59,435 nt of DNA. Source: Streptomyces colonosanans (GTDB taxonomy: Bacteria; Actinomycetota; Actinomycetes; Streptomycetales; Streptomycetaceae). The DNA lies in NCBI RefSeq assembly GCF_001866645.1, contig NZ_MLYP01000028.1, forward strand, positions 1-59,435, read 5' to 3'. Shown piece by piece: positions 27,961 to 36,543 of the stretch. The translations under genes and the position numbers were made by a program. The notes below the pieces were generated by a model. The model searched no databases. It was not told where the DNA came from and saw only the letters and a program-made list of their open reading frames with translations. The number at the start of each line of letters is the position of its first letter. Position 1 is the stretch's first letter.

Positions 27961-28794
27961 ATGACCTATGAGACGTCCGAGACGGCGGGGCCGCAGCGCA
28001 CCGCCGCTGCCGCCCCCGCTCCCCGCTTCAGCTGGAACAAGGTGCCCGAAGTCACCGTCTACTTCTGGGTCATCAAGGTCCTGTGCACGACGGTCGGCGA
28101 GACCGCGGCCGATTTCCTGAACTCGAACATGGGCCTGGGCCTGACCGGTGTGTCGCTGCTGATGAGCGCGCTGCTCGCGGTGGTGCTCGTGGTGCAGTTC
28201 CGCATGAAGGCCTACCGCCCCGGCGTGTACTGGCTCGCCGTGGCCCTGATCAGCGTCGTCGGCACCCTGATCAGCGACAACCTCACGGACAACATGGGTG
28301 TCCCGCTGACGACCAGCACCACGGTGTTCGCGATCGTCCTCGCGATCGTGTTCGCCGCCTGGTACCGCACCGAGCGGACCCTGTCGATCCACCACATCGA
28401 CTCCGTGCGCCGTGAGTCCTTCTACTGGCTGGCAGTCCTGTTCACGTTCGCCCTCGGCACCGCGGCCGGCGACCTGGTCGCCGAACAGATGAACCTGGGC
28501 TACTGGGTCTCCGCCGTCATGTTCGCCCTGGCGATCGCCGCGGTCGCGGTGGCCCATTTCGCGCTCGGTCTGAACGCCGTATGGAGCTTCTGGATCGCCT
28601 ACATCCTCACCCGTCCGCTCGGCGCCTCGATGGGTGATTACCTCTCCCAGCCGACCGGCGACGGAGGCCTGGGGCTGGGCACCACGGTGACCAGCGTGCT
28701 GTTCCTCGCGGTCATCCTCGGCCTGGTGATCTACCTGTCGAAGACCCGCACGGACGTCACCAAGTCCGAACGGGCCGCGCGACACGCGGCGTGA
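27961..28794 (+). CDS. COG4705-like membrane protein with four internal repeats (copy 1)
   Basis: 277 aa, about eight membrane helices. The sequence is four copies of a two-helix unit, each with a Gly-x3-Gly/Ser/Ala-Asp core: GETAADFL (near 46), GTLISDNL (near 101), GTAAGDLV (near 163) and GASMGDYL (near 222). Each unit is followed by a stretch like GLG(Y/L) and a second helix. Function unknown; the repeated buried Asp suggests an ion or small-solute path. The ATG at 27961 is chosen; 27943 is an alternative. A paralogue follows after 143 bases. Confidence 0.75.
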   Translation: MTYETSETAGPQRTAAAAPAPRFSWNKVPEVTVYFWVIKVLCTTVGETAADFLNSNMGLGLTGVSLLMSALLAVVLVVQFRMKAYRPGVYWLAVALISVVGTLISDNLTDNMGVPLTTSTTVFAIVLAIVFAAWYRTERTLSIHHIDSVRRESFYWLAVLFTFALGTAAGDLVAEQMNLGYWVSAVMFALAIAAVAVAHFALGLNAVWSFWIAYILTRPLGASMGDYLSQPTGDGGLGLGTTVTSVLFLAVILGLVIYLSKTRTDVTKSERAARHAA

Positions 28795-28937
28795 ACGCCG
28801 GTCAGGCATTCGGGATCGGTTCGGATCTCCGCTGAGAGGGTCGGACACGACGCGGCCGCCGTGGGCGGTCGTTCCCCACCGTCATGGGGCGTTCGTCGCG
28901 GCGAGCGCCCCACGGCATGAACAGGAGTGTCCGCCCT

Positions 28938-29837
28938 GTGGAGAAGTCCGAAGCCCTCGCCGACGCCGACGTCGTGGAGGTCCGCAAGAGCGTGGTGAAA
29001 AAGCTGCCGGAGGTCACCCTGGCCTTCTGGATCATGAAGATCGCAGCGACGACCCTGGGCGAGACGGCGGGCGACCTCTTCGCCCAGACGCTCGGACTGG
29101 GCTACTTCCTCACCACGATCGCACTGTTCCTGATCTTCGTGGTGACCCTGCTCGTCCAGCTTCGCTCCCGGCGCTACAACCCCTTCTTCTACTGGACCGT
29201 CATCCTGTCGACCAGCATGGCCGGCACCACGATGTCCGACTTCATGAACCGCGACGCCAGCGCCGCATACCTCTCCGACGGCGCCACGTCTCTCGGCTGG
29301 GGACCCCAGGGCCTGGGGCTCGGGTATCCGGCCGGCGCCGCGATCCTGAGCTCGATCCTGGTCGCGATCTTCGCGGTCTGGAAGCTGACCGGCATGACGT
29401 TCGTGATCCGCGACATCGTCAGCCTCCAGGGCGAGGCCCTGTTCTGGTCGGCGATCCTCGTATCCAACACCCTCGGCACATCGATGGGCGACTTCCTCTC
29501 CGACAGCTCCGGCCTCGGCTACGCGGGCGGCGCGCTCCTCGTGACCGGGTTGCTGATGGTGCTTGTCGCCCTGATGCCGGTTCCCGCGGTGCCCAATGTG
29601 CTGCTTTTCTGGATCGCCTTCGTCCTCACCCGTCCGCTCGGCGCCACCGCGGGCGATTTCCTCACCAAGCCGATCGCCAAGGGCGGCCTGAACCTCGGCA
29701 CCGCGGGCTCCTCGGCCGTACTGCTTGCCATCCTGTTCGGCCTGATGGCGTACGCCCACGTCCGGGAGCGCAAGGACCGCACGGCGCTCCCGGCTGCGGC
29801 CGGTCAGCGGGATCGGGTCACCCGGCGGGCAGGCTGA
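28938..29837 (+). CDS. COG4705-like membrane protein with four internal repeats (copy 2)
   Basis: 299 aa, paralogous to the preceding gene. The same four units are visible: GETAGDLFAQTLGLGYF, GTTMSDFMN, GTSMGDFLSDSSGLGYA and GATAGDFLTKP. The second unit carries an insertion (GWGPQGLGLGYP) that is absent from copy 1. Start: GTG 28938 with AGGAG 10 bases before it; ATG 28917 is possible. The last 20 bases overlap the end of the convergent histidine kinase gene. The pair may form a hetero-oligomer. Confidence 0.75.
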   Translation: MEKSEALADADVVEVRKSVVKKLPEVTLAFWIMKIAATTLGETAGDLFAQTLGLGYFLTTIALFLIFVVTLLVQLRSRRYNPFFYWTVILSTSMAGTTMSDFMNRDASAAYLSDGATSLGWGPQGLGLGYPAGAAILSSILVAIFAVWKLTGMTFVIRDIVSLQGEALFWSAILVSNTLGTSMGDFLSDSSGLGYAGGALLVTGLLMVLVALMPVPAVPNVLLFWIAFVLTRPLGATAGDFLTKPIAKGGLNLGTAGSSAVLLAILFGLMAYAHVRERKDRTALPAAAGQRDRVTRRAG

Positions 29838-31227
29838 CCGCGAACCGCGCGCCCGGGGTGTGGTCCGGCTCGTGACGCACCTCGCCGCCGACGGAGCGGG
29901 CCAGGCGTCGCGCGAGCGGCAGCCCCAGGCCCGCTCCGCTGTGCCCGTCATCCGGATCGGCCCGCTGTCCGGGCTGGAAGAGCCGTCCGGTGAACGACTT
30001 CGGTACGCCGGGTCCGTCGTCCGTGACGTCGATGCGTACGCCGTCAAAGGTGCGCCGGGCCTCGACGGCGACGTACGAGCGGGCGTACCGCAGGGCGTTG
30101 GCGAGCAGCGGGCTGACGATCCGCTCGAGGAGGGCGGCCTGGATTCCGGCCTCCAGGCGCGCATCCTGTGCGCGGACCTCGATCGTCACCCTGTCCGGGG
30201 CGTCCAGGCCCGCGGCGAGATGCCGAAGCGTCGGCAGGACCTCGGCCGTGCCGGGTACCGTGGGCGTGCCCTCGCGGGCGTCGTTCAGGAGGGTGTCGCA
30301 GATGCCGCGCATTGATCGGGCGGCGTCCGCGATCACCGCGTGGGTGGCCCGGGTGTCGGCGTCGGAACGCGGACGGGCCTGCCACCAGTCCAGCTCGGCG
30401 ACGATCCGGCTGAGCGGTGTGCGCAGCTCGTGCGACAACTCGGCGGTCAGCTGCCGCTCGTGGCGCAGCACCGCCCGGATGCGGTCCAGGAGGGCGTCCA
30501 GCGAAGCACCGAGGCGGGCCAGTTCGGCAGGCCGCTCCGTGCCGAACCGTTCCTGGGAGGCGACCGCACTCCAGTGCGTGGCCTGCTCGGTCATCGTGCC
30601 CACGGGGCGCAGCGCCCGGCCCACGGCCAGGCGTGTCAGCGCGTAGGTGCAGGCGAGCATCACCGCGTCCAGGACGAACGACCCCAGCAGCAATGTGTCC
30701 GCCGAACTGCGGTACGGGGACAGGTCCAGGGCGGTGACGACCGTGGCCGCGCTGCCTGAGGCGCGGTGGGGTACGGGCTGGGCGCACAGGCGGACCGGGC
30801 CGTGGACGTGGCCGTCGGTGGTGACGCAGCGCTGTCCGCCGCGGGCCACCAGCCCGTCCGCGATACCGGTCAGCGACCCGCGCGCCGCGGTCGACGAGGG
30901 CTGTTCGAGCAGATGCCCGCCGGCGTAGATCCATACGTTCGTGTCGAGCAGTGCATCGTCGCCGGCCTCCAGGACGCGTACCTGCGGGCCGCGGGTGTCG
31001 ATGGTCGCGGCGACCGCGGCGGCCCGGGTGTGCAGCTCGTCGTCCGCCTGGCGCTCGAGGTGCTGCCGGACCACGGTGTTGAACGCGATGGTGAGGATCA
31101 CCATCAGCAGCGTGGCGGTGGTGAGCGCCACCAGGGAGAGCCGGCCGCGCAGGGTGCGCGGCGCGAGCCGGGCGAGCAGGGCCGCCGTCCGTGCGGCCGG
31201 ACCGGGCTGGGCGGACCGGGCCGTCAT
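29818..31227 (-). CDS. Sensor histidine kinase, OmpR-partner class
   Basis: 469 aa. Helix 1 lies at about 32-52, an external sensor of about 120 residues with CVTTDGHVHGPVRLCAQ (two cysteines) follows, helix 2 is near 180-200, then a HAMP region. The H-box is LTAELSHELRTPLSRIVAEL, the N-box LLANALRYA, and the G-boxes DVTDDGPGVP and GAGLGLPLARRLA. It is ATGA-coupled to its regulator, and both follow DedA and PAP2 genes on the same strand. This links the signal to the cell envelope. Confidence 0.92.
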   Translation of the reverse strand: MTARSAQPGPAARTAALLARLAPRTLRGRLSLVALTTATLLMVILTIAFNTVVRQHLERQADDELHTRAAAVAATIDTRGPQVRVLEAGDDALLDTNVWIYAGGHLLEQPSSTAARGSLTGIADGLVARGGQRCVTTDGHVHGPVRLCAQPVPHRASGSAATVVTALDLSPYRSSADTLLLGSFVLDAVMLACTYALTRLAVGRALRPVGTMTEQATHWSAVASQERFGTERPAELARLGASLDALLDRIRAVLRHERQLTAELSHELRTPLSRIVAELDWWQARPRSDADTRATHAVIADAARSMRGICDTLLNDAREGTPTVPGTAEVLPTLRHLAAGLDAPDRVTIEVRAQDARLEAGIQAALLERIVSPLLANALRYARSYVAVEARRTFDGVRIDVTDDGPGVPKSFTGRLFQPGQRADPDDGHSGAGLGLPLARRLARSVGGEVRHEPDHTPGARFAVSLPAG

Positions 31228-31886
31228 GACAGCCGGTGGCCGATGCCGCGCGCGGTGCCGATCGTCAGGGCGCTGCCCGACTCGCGCAGCTTGCGACGAA
31301 GCCGGGTCAGATACTGGTCGAGCGTGTTGTCGCTGACCAGGGCTCCGTCGGGCCAGCTGGCCCGGATCAGCTCGCGGCGGCGCACGATGTCCCCGGACGC
31401 CGCCATGAGCGCCGCGAGGAGACGGAACTCCGTCGGCGTCAGGTCGACCTGCCGGTCGTGCACGCTGAAGCCGTGCTGGACGGCGTCCAGGACCAGGTCT
31501 CCGACGGCGGCGGCCGGGCGGGGCGCGGCCCGCTTGAGCGCAGCCCGCAGCCGGGCGGTGAGTTCGCTCAGGTGAAAGGGCTTGGGCAGATAGTCGTCAC
31601 CGCCGGCGGAGAAGCCGGAGAGCCGGTCGGTGAGCCGGTGGTGGGCCGTCAGGAAGATCACCGGGGCGAGGAACCCGTTCGCCCGGATGGCCTGGCACAC
31701 ATCCCGGCCGTCCGCATCGGGCAGCCCGATGTCGAGGACGGCCGCGGAGATGTCGTCACCGGCCAGCCGCAGGGCGGTTGCGCCGTCGGGAGCCGGCGCG
31801 GTGTCGTATCCCTCGTCGCGCAGGCCGCGCAGCAGCACGTCCCGCAGTGCGTGGTCGTCCTCGACGACCAGGATCTTGTGGCGCAT
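31224..31886 (-). CDS. OmpR/PhoB-family response regulator
   Basis: 220 aa. Receiver: EDD near 9, phospho-Asp in AAVLDIGLPDADG (near 51), Thr in FLTAHH, Lys in YLPKPF. The C-terminal winged helix is complete: LTPTEFRLLAALMAASGDIVRRRELI, then the wing LRRKLRESGSALTIGTARGIGHRL. Start: ATG 31886 with GGAG 8 bases before it; longer frames upstream overlap the PAP2 gene. It likely controls the upstream DedA/PAP2 genes. Confidence 0.94.
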   Translation of the reverse strand: MRHKILVVEDDHALRDVLLRGLRDEGYDTAPAPDGATALRLAGDDISAAVLDIGLPDADGRDVCQAIRANGFLAPVIFLTAHHRLTDRLSGFSAGGDDYLPKPFHLSELTARLRAALKRAAPRPAAAVGDLVLDAVQHGFSVHDRQVDLTPTEFRLLAALMAASGDIVRRRELIRASWPDGALVSDNTLDQYLTRLRRKLRESGSALTIGTARGIGHRLS

Positions 31887-31951
31887 GCATTGTTCTCCGT
31901 GGGCTCGCTCGTCCGGTCCGCCGGCATCTCGCGGGAACTGGTCCCGTAGGG

Positions 31952-32602
31952 CTACCGGGGCGTGCTCACCCGCTCCAGGTCGGGCTCCCGCCGGGGTATG
32001 GACGACGAGAGCAGGGGGCGCAGCCGGGTGGCCTCCAGCCGCAGGGCCAGGCGGTCCGGGCGGCGGCCCAGTGGAATCATCGTGACGGCCGCGACGAGCG
32101 CCCCGACGATGAACCCCACCGCCACGTCGTGCGGATAGTGAGCGCCGACCCAGACCCGGGAGGCTGCCATCGCGGCCGCCGCCACCAGGGCGACGTAACC
32201 GATCCGGCGTGAGACGAAGAACAGGGCCACCGCGGCGGCCGCGGCTATCGCCGTGTGGTTGCTGGGGAACGACCAGTCGCCCGGCGCCGGACACGCCTCC
32301 AGCGTGGTCACGTGCAGGCTCTGGCAGGGGCGGTCCTCGCGGACCAGAAGTTTCAGCCCGGAGTTCACCGCGTACGCGAGCACGACCACCAGCGGGACCG
32401 CCAGGGCCACCAGCGCGGCGCCGGAGCCCTTGCGGCGCGCCCGCCACCAGGCGAGGACCATCAGGACGGCGAACAGCCCGAGCCCGTACGTCGACCAGGC
32501 GGAGACGACGGAGTCCAGCCAGGAGGGGGCGCGACCGGCCAGGTCCACCACGTCCGTGTAGGCCGAGCCGTCGATCGTCGAACCGTCGAACGCGTACATC
32601 AT
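31952..32602 (-). CDS. PAP2-family phosphatase (undecaprenyl-pyrophosphatase-like)
   Basis: 216 aa membrane phosphatase. All three PAP2 motifs are present: KLLVREDRP, PSNHT (in WSFPSNHTAIAAA) and SRVWVGAHYPHDV with the catalytic histidine and Asp. It probably recycles undecaprenyl pyrophosphate or a phosphatidyl/prenyl pyrophosphate outside the membrane. The ATG at 32602 overlaps the DedA stop, coupling a carrier flippase to a carrier phosphatase. Confidence 0.88.
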   Translation of the reverse strand: MMYAFDGSTIDGSAYTDVVDLAGRAPSWLDSVVSAWSTYGLGLFAVLMVLAWWRARRKGSGAALVALAVPLVVVLAYAVNSGLKLLVREDRPCQSLHVTTLEACPAPGDWSFPSNHTAIAAAAAVALFFVSRRIGYVALVAAAAMAASRVWVGAHYPHDVAVGFIVGALVAAVTMIPLGRRPDRLALRLEATRLRPLLSSSIPRREPDLERVSTPR

Positions 32603-33264
32603 CCGCGGACACCCTCCTTGGTGGCCCGGCGGGAGCGCAGCAGCTCCAGGCCGAGCGGGATCAGCGAGACCACGATGATCACCGCGATGATCGGCAGCAG
32701 GTACTTGTCCACGTTCGGTACGGACGAGCCGAGGGCGTACCCGGCCAGGGTCAGGCCGATGCTCCACACCAGGCCGCCGATCACCTGCCAGAGGGTGAAC
32801 GTCCGTGCGGGCACGTGCAGGGCGCCGGCCACCGGGTTCAGTACCGTGCGCACCACGGGGACGAAGCGGGCCAGGACGATCGCCTTCGCGTGTCCGTACC
32901 GCTCCAGGAGTTCCTCGGCGCGCTTCGCGCCCTCATGGAGCCGGGCCGAGCGGCTGTGGGCCAGCAGCGCGCTGCCCGCCTTGCGTCCGATCAGATAGCC
33001 GCACTGGGAACCGGTGAGCGCGCCGACGACGGCGGCCACCAGCAGCGGGAGCAGCGACAGCTTCACCCCGTGCTGGCCCGAGCCCGTGCACAGCAGGCCC
33101 GCCGTGAACAGCAGCGAGTCGCCGGGCAGGAAGAAGCCGATGAGCAGGCCCGTCTCGGCGAACATCACGACGCCCACTCCCAGCACGCCGAAGGCGGCGA
33201 GCAGGGACTGGGCGTCCAGCACATTGACCGCCAGCTGTGATCCCAGTGACAGGGATGTGGCCAT
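32599..33264 (-). CDS. DedA-family membrane protein (lipid-carrier flippase-like)
   Basis: 221 aa. Family marks: FLPGDSLLFTAGLL near 48-61, GSQCGYLIGRKAG near 87, and ARFVPVVRTVLNPVAGA near 126, where the acidic/arginine residues of DedA proteins lie. DedA proteins such as UptA return undecaprenyl phosphate or phospholipids across the membrane. With PAP2 next door a role in carrier recycling is likely (inference). Confidence 0.88.
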   Translation of the reverse strand: MATSLSLGSQLAVNVLDAQSLLAAFGVLGVGVVMFAETGLLIGFFLPGDSLLFTAGLLCTGSGQHGVKLSLLPLLVAAVVGALTGSQCGYLIGRKAGSALLAHSRSARLHEGAKRAEELLERYGHAKAIVLARFVPVVRTVLNPVAGALHVPARTFTLWQVIGGLVWSIGLTLAGYALGSSVPNVDKYLLPIIAVIIVVSLIPLGLELLRSRRATKEGVRG

Positions 33265-33409
33265 CGTCGCGAGCCCTTCCGTGAGGGGGCCGGGCGCGAC
33301 GCGGCGTCGCCCGGCGGTTGACTACAAACACGTAGACCGTCTACCGAACTGTAGACGATGATCGGGTGGCGAGCGTTCCCCGTTCACCGTGACGGGTGAA
33401 CGTGACTGG

Positions 33410-33675
33410 TCACTGTGACGGGTGGAGCGGCCGGATCCCGTCGGTGACCGCGCCTCGCGCTTGGGTCGTCGCGAGCGTGACCTCCGTCGCCTTGATCAGG
33501 GCCACGGCCGAGGGGCCTGGTGTCGGACCGAGGTCGTCGGCGCGGCGTCCTGCGTGATCGCGGCCGTCAGTGCGACGCCCACGATGGTGACCTTGACCGA
33601 TGCCATGGCCTCGCCCGTGGCGGCGTCCTCGACGGTACCGGGAAGCCGGTTCTGGAGGGAAATGCCCGCTTCCAT
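33410..33675 (-). pseudogene. Decayed molbindin (Mop/TOBE) gene
   Basis: From an ATG at 33675 the frame reads SLQNRLPGTVEDAATGEAMA and SVKVTIVGVALTAAITQDAA, the first TOBE strands. Then a frame change is needed to continue with DLGPTPGPSAVALIKATEVT, the last strands with the KATEV molybdate-site motif. Together they make a complete Mop domain interrupted by a frameshift around 33560. Not functional as read. Confidence 0.65.
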
Positions 33676-33725
33676 GGCAGTGGCGAGCGGCGAGGGCGGC
33701 AGCCGTGGACTTGGGCAGGGGCGCG

Positions 33726-33948
33726 TCAGGCCGGGTATGTGTGCGCCCGCGCCGCCTGCACGGTCGCCCAGACCACCGCGCCCGGATGCAGGAACAGCTC
33801 GGCCGCGGCGACGGTGGTCAGGTCCGCGGCGAGGGGCAGTTCGCGGGCGGGGTGCCGTCCAGCCGCAGATGGCCGTCGGAGAGCGGGACGAGACCGGCGA
33901 GCGCGCAGGGCGGTGGTCTTGCCCGCGCCGTTCGGACCGAGCGGCGGC
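33726..33948 (-). pseudogene. Fragment of a molybdate ABC ATPase (modC)
   Basis: Directly after the regulator's stop the minus strand reads PPLGPNGAGKTTAL (Walker A). It continues, after a one-base frame slip, with LAGLVPLSDGHLRLDGTPP, the N-terminus of a ModC-like ATPase. It then jumps to AADLTTVAAAELFLHPGAVV and WATVQAA…YPA, the C-terminal TOBE end of the same protein family. About 200 residues between are deleted. Confidence 0.65.
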
Positions 33949-34347
33949 TCAGGCGCGGTCGATGTGTACGTTCGTCGACTTCACGCGGGCGGTGGCCTCC
34001 ATCCCGACCTCCAGCCCCAGTTCCTCCACGGCCTCCCGGGTCAGCAGCGAGACCAGACGGTGCGGCCCCGCCTGGATCTCCACCTGGGCGGCCACATCAC
34101 CGAGCTTCACGGCGGTGACGATCCCCGGGAACGCGTTGCGGACCGAGGTGTACGAGGGGGCGTCCTCCTCGCCCGTGCCGCCGCGGGCCAACTCGACCGA
34201 GAACGCGGCCAGATCCTTGCCGTCGATGACCCGGCGCCCGCTCTCGTCGCGCCGGGTCGCCACCCGGCCGGCGTCCGCCCACCGCCGCGCGGTGTCCGGG
34301 CTCACCCCCAGCAGGCGGGCGGCCTGGCCGATTGTGTAGGACTGCAT
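33949..34347 (-). CDS. Molybdate-responsive regulator: MerR-like HTH plus TOBE domain
   Basis: 132 aa. Residues 1-55 form an excisionase/MerR-type helix-turn-helix (YTIGQAARLLGVSPDTARRWADAG). Residues about 68-130 form a single TOBE (Mop) domain, RNAFPGIVTAVKLGDVAAQV…, ending in ARVKSTNVHID with the oxyanion-binding KST motif. Likely senses molybdate or tungstate and controls the mod genes whose remains follow. There is no RBS before the ATG at 34347, so the transcript may be leaderless. Confidence 0.82.
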   Translation of the reverse strand: MQSYTIGQAARLLGVSPDTARRWADAGRVATRRDESGRRVIDGKDLAAFSVELARGGTGEEDAPSYTSVRNAFPGIVTAVKLGDVAAQVEIQAGPHRLVSLLTREAVEELGLEVGMEATARVKSTNVHIDRA

Positions 34348-34467
34348 GGGCGCCACGATAGGCGCCCGCGCCGCCCTGGCCGAAACACGCCCAGGCGGGT
34401 TCCTCCCCCGCCGGATCTGGCGGAAACCGGCTCGGTTGTCCGTCCCCGTATGGCAGGATCCGGGCCC

Positions 34468-35055
34468 ATGGGCGTGTCCTGGGCGGTGCGGAGCCTGCGC
34501 GCGGCGGTGTTCGCCGTCGTGTGTGTGCTGTTGGCCGCGAGCGGACATACGCTGGCCACCGGCGCCGTACCCCCGGTGTGGGTGGAGGCGGCCGGCTTCC
34601 CGCCCGTGTTCGCGGCCGCCGCTGCGCTCGCCGGGCGTGAGCGCTCGCTGCCCGGGATCGCCACGGCGATGCTCGCCGTGCAGGGCGGACTGCACCTCGC
34701 CTTCGACGCGGCCGGGCCGCCTCGGACGCCGATGCACATGCCGGGCATGTCGTACGGCATGCGCATGGACGGCCCGTCGCACGTGATGACCTCGAACGCC
34801 CTTGCCGCGCATCTGATCGCCGCCCTGCTCGCCTCTTGGTGCCTGCGGTGCGGCGAGGCCGCCCTGTGGTCGCTGCTGCGCAGGGCGGTTGCCTTCGTCC
34901 CGGGCCTCGCCGCCTGGTGGCGTGCGGCACCGCTGCCCGCGTACGCCGGATCGCCGCGTCAGCGGACCTGCGGGCGCCGCCTCGTCCGGCAGGCGCTGCT
35001 CCGCCACTCGTTGTCGCGGCGTGGCCCGCCCCCGTCGGCCCCGTACGCGATCTGA
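34468..35055 (+). CDS. Membrane protein with a Met/His-rich loop, beside a copper gene
   Basis: 195 aa, five predicted helices in the first 140 residues. Between helices 3 and 4 is a loop rich in methionine and histidine (TPMHMPGMSYGMRMDGPSHV), a pattern seen in copper-handling membrane proteins. The C-terminal 50 residues are Arg-rich and may be cytoplasmic. The YcnI gene begins 38 bases downstream, suggesting one copper-related operon. Start ATG 34468 (AGGA 9 bases before); 34450 possible. Confidence 0.7.
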   Translation: MGVSWAVRSLRAAVFAVVCVLLAASGHTLATGAVPPVWVEAAGFPPVFAAAAALAGRERSLPGIATAMLAVQGGLHLAFDAAGPPRTPMHMPGMSYGMRMDGPSHVMTSNALAAHLIAALLASWCLRCGEAALWSLLRRAVAFVPGLAAWWRAAPLPAYAGSPRQRTCGRRLVRQALLRHSLSRRGPPPSAPYAI

Positions 35056-35093
35056 CCCCCAACCCCGAGTACGAGTACGGAGCTAGATCACCC

Positions 35094-35843
35094 ATGTCTT
35101 CGATGCGTACCACCCTGCGCCGCACCACCGCCGTCGCCGCCCTCGCCGCCGCCGGCGTCCTCACCGCGGCGGGCGCGGCCTTCGCGCACGTCGGCGTCCA
35201 CCCCGAGAGCTACGCCAAGGGTGCCACGGACGGCGTGCTGACCTTCCGGGTGCCCAATGAGGAGGACACCGCCGCGACCACCAAGGTGCAGGTCTACCTG
35301 CCCACCGACCACCCGCTCCTGGGCGTGATGGTCAGCCCGCAGAACGGCTGGAACGCGAAGGTGACCACCACCAAGCTCAAGAAGCCGGTCAAGACGGACG
35401 ACGGCACCCTCACCGACGCCGTCTCCGAGATCACCTGGACCGGCGGGCGCATCGGGCCCGGCCAGTACCAGGACTTCGATGTCGCCTTCGGTCAACTTCC
35501 CAAAGATGTCGATGCGTTGAGCTTCAAGACGCTGCAGACCTACTCCGACGGAAAGGTCGTCCGCTGGATCGAGGAGGCCCAGAAGGGCGGGGCGGAGCCG
35601 GAGAACCCGGCGCCGGTCCTCGAACTCGCCGCCAAGAGCGCCGACAGCGAGGGCGGTTCCGCCGACTCCTCCGCCACCACACCGGAGAAGTCCGGCAGTT
35701 CGACCGCGAAGGCGGCCTCCACCAGCGACTCCGCCGCCCGTGGGCTCGGCATCGCGGGCCTGGCCGTCGGAGTCCTGGGCCTGGCCGCCGCGGGCTTCGC
35801 GATCGCTCGCGGTCGTGGCACCCGCACCTCCCGGCCCCAGTGA
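35094..35843 (+). CDS. YcnI-family copper-binding protein (DUF1775)
   Basis: 249 aa. A signal peptide ends at AFA, so the mature protein starts HVGVHPES: an N-terminal histidine that binds Cu(II) in YcnI-type domains. The beta domain (to about 175) includes TFRVPNEEDTAATTKVQVYLP and ITWTGGRIGPGQYQDFDVAF. A low-complexity Ser/Ala linker and a C-terminal helix with an Arg tail anchor it in the membrane. Probably delivers or scavenges copper outside the cell. Confidence 0.88.
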   Translation: MSSMRTTLRRTTAVAALAAAGVLTAAGAAFAHVGVHPESYAKGATDGVLTFRVPNEEDTAATTKVQVYLPTDHPLLGVMVSPQNGWNAKVTTTKLKKPVKTDDGTLTDAVSEITWTGGRIGPGQYQDFDVAFGQLPKDVDALSFKTLQTYSDGKVVRWIEEAQKGGAEPENPAPVLELAAKSADSEGGSADSSATTPEKSGSSTAKAASTSDSAARGLGIAGLAVGVLGLAAAGFAIARGRGTRTSRPQ

Positions 35844-35850
35844 TCCGATC

Positions 35851-35888
35851 CCCGTCCCACCGGCGTCAATCGCCGTCGGTGGGACGGG
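35851..35888 (+). terminator. Hairpin terminator after ycnI
   Basis: CCCGTCCCACCG and CGGTGGGACGGG form a perfect 12-bp stem around a 14-base interior that itself can pair (GGCG/CGCC). It starts 7 bases after the stop. Confidence 0.75.
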
Positions 35889-36150
35889 AAGTCCCACACT
35901 CCCGATCTTCGCGAGCCGCCCGTACGAGAGAGGCCGTCCACGCGACGGTGGGGTCGCGCTCGACGGCGACGAGGACGCCTTCCTTCGTGGTCCCCACACG
36001 CCGGGCAGCAACGGCATCGGTGTACGCGTCCATCCGGCCGACGAGGCCCTCGGGGCTGCCGCGGTCCGTGTCGCTGTTCGGCCGAACGGGTGATGTGCGT
36101 AAGAATTGGGCGGTGCAGACTTTGAGTGCGAGCCAGTGCGGGGAGGGCCG

Positions 36151-36543
36151 GTGAACAGTCACGATGTCACCGACGAACAGTGGGAAGGGCTCGCTCAGGT
36201 CGTTCCGTTGCGGGGCCGGGACGCCTGGCCGTCCGCGGTCGGCCACCGATCGATCCCCGAGGCCGAGACCGAGGCGCGGCGGCGCCGTTTCGTGGTCCTG
36301 CGGGTCAACGTGTTCGCGGACGCCCGTGAGGTCGCCGAGACGCTGATGGCCGGGGTGCCCGTGCTGCTCGACCTGACGGGCGCGGAGACCGAGGTCGCCA
36401 AGCGGGTGCTGGACTTCAGCACCGGGGTGGTCTTCGGTCTGGGCAGCGGAATGCACCGGGTCGACCGCAATGTTTTCCTGCTGACGCCTCCGGGAACCGA
36501 GGTGCGGGGGCTGATGGAGGGTGTGGGCGTCCCCGGCGTCTGA
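36151..36543 (+). CDS. SepF-like protein (cell-division family paralogue)
   Basis: 130 aa ending in a SepF core: RRRFVVLRVNVFADAREVAE, VPVLLDLTGAETEVAKRVLDFSTG and VFGLGSGMHRVDRNVFLLTP. SepF binds FtsZ and tethers it to the membrane. The N-terminal amphipathic membrane-targeting helix is not evident, and there are no ftsZ/ylm genes nearby. It therefore fits the SepF-like (Sfl) paralogues of Streptomyces rather than the dcw-cluster SepF. The GTG at 36151 follows GGGAGGG. Confidence 0.82.
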   Translation: MNSHDVTDEQWEGLAQVVPLRGRDAWPSAVGHRSIPEAETEARRRRFVVLRVNVFADAREVAETLMAGVPVLLDLTGAETEVAKRVLDFSTGVVFGLGSGMHRVDRNVFLLTPPGTEVRGLMEGVGVPGV

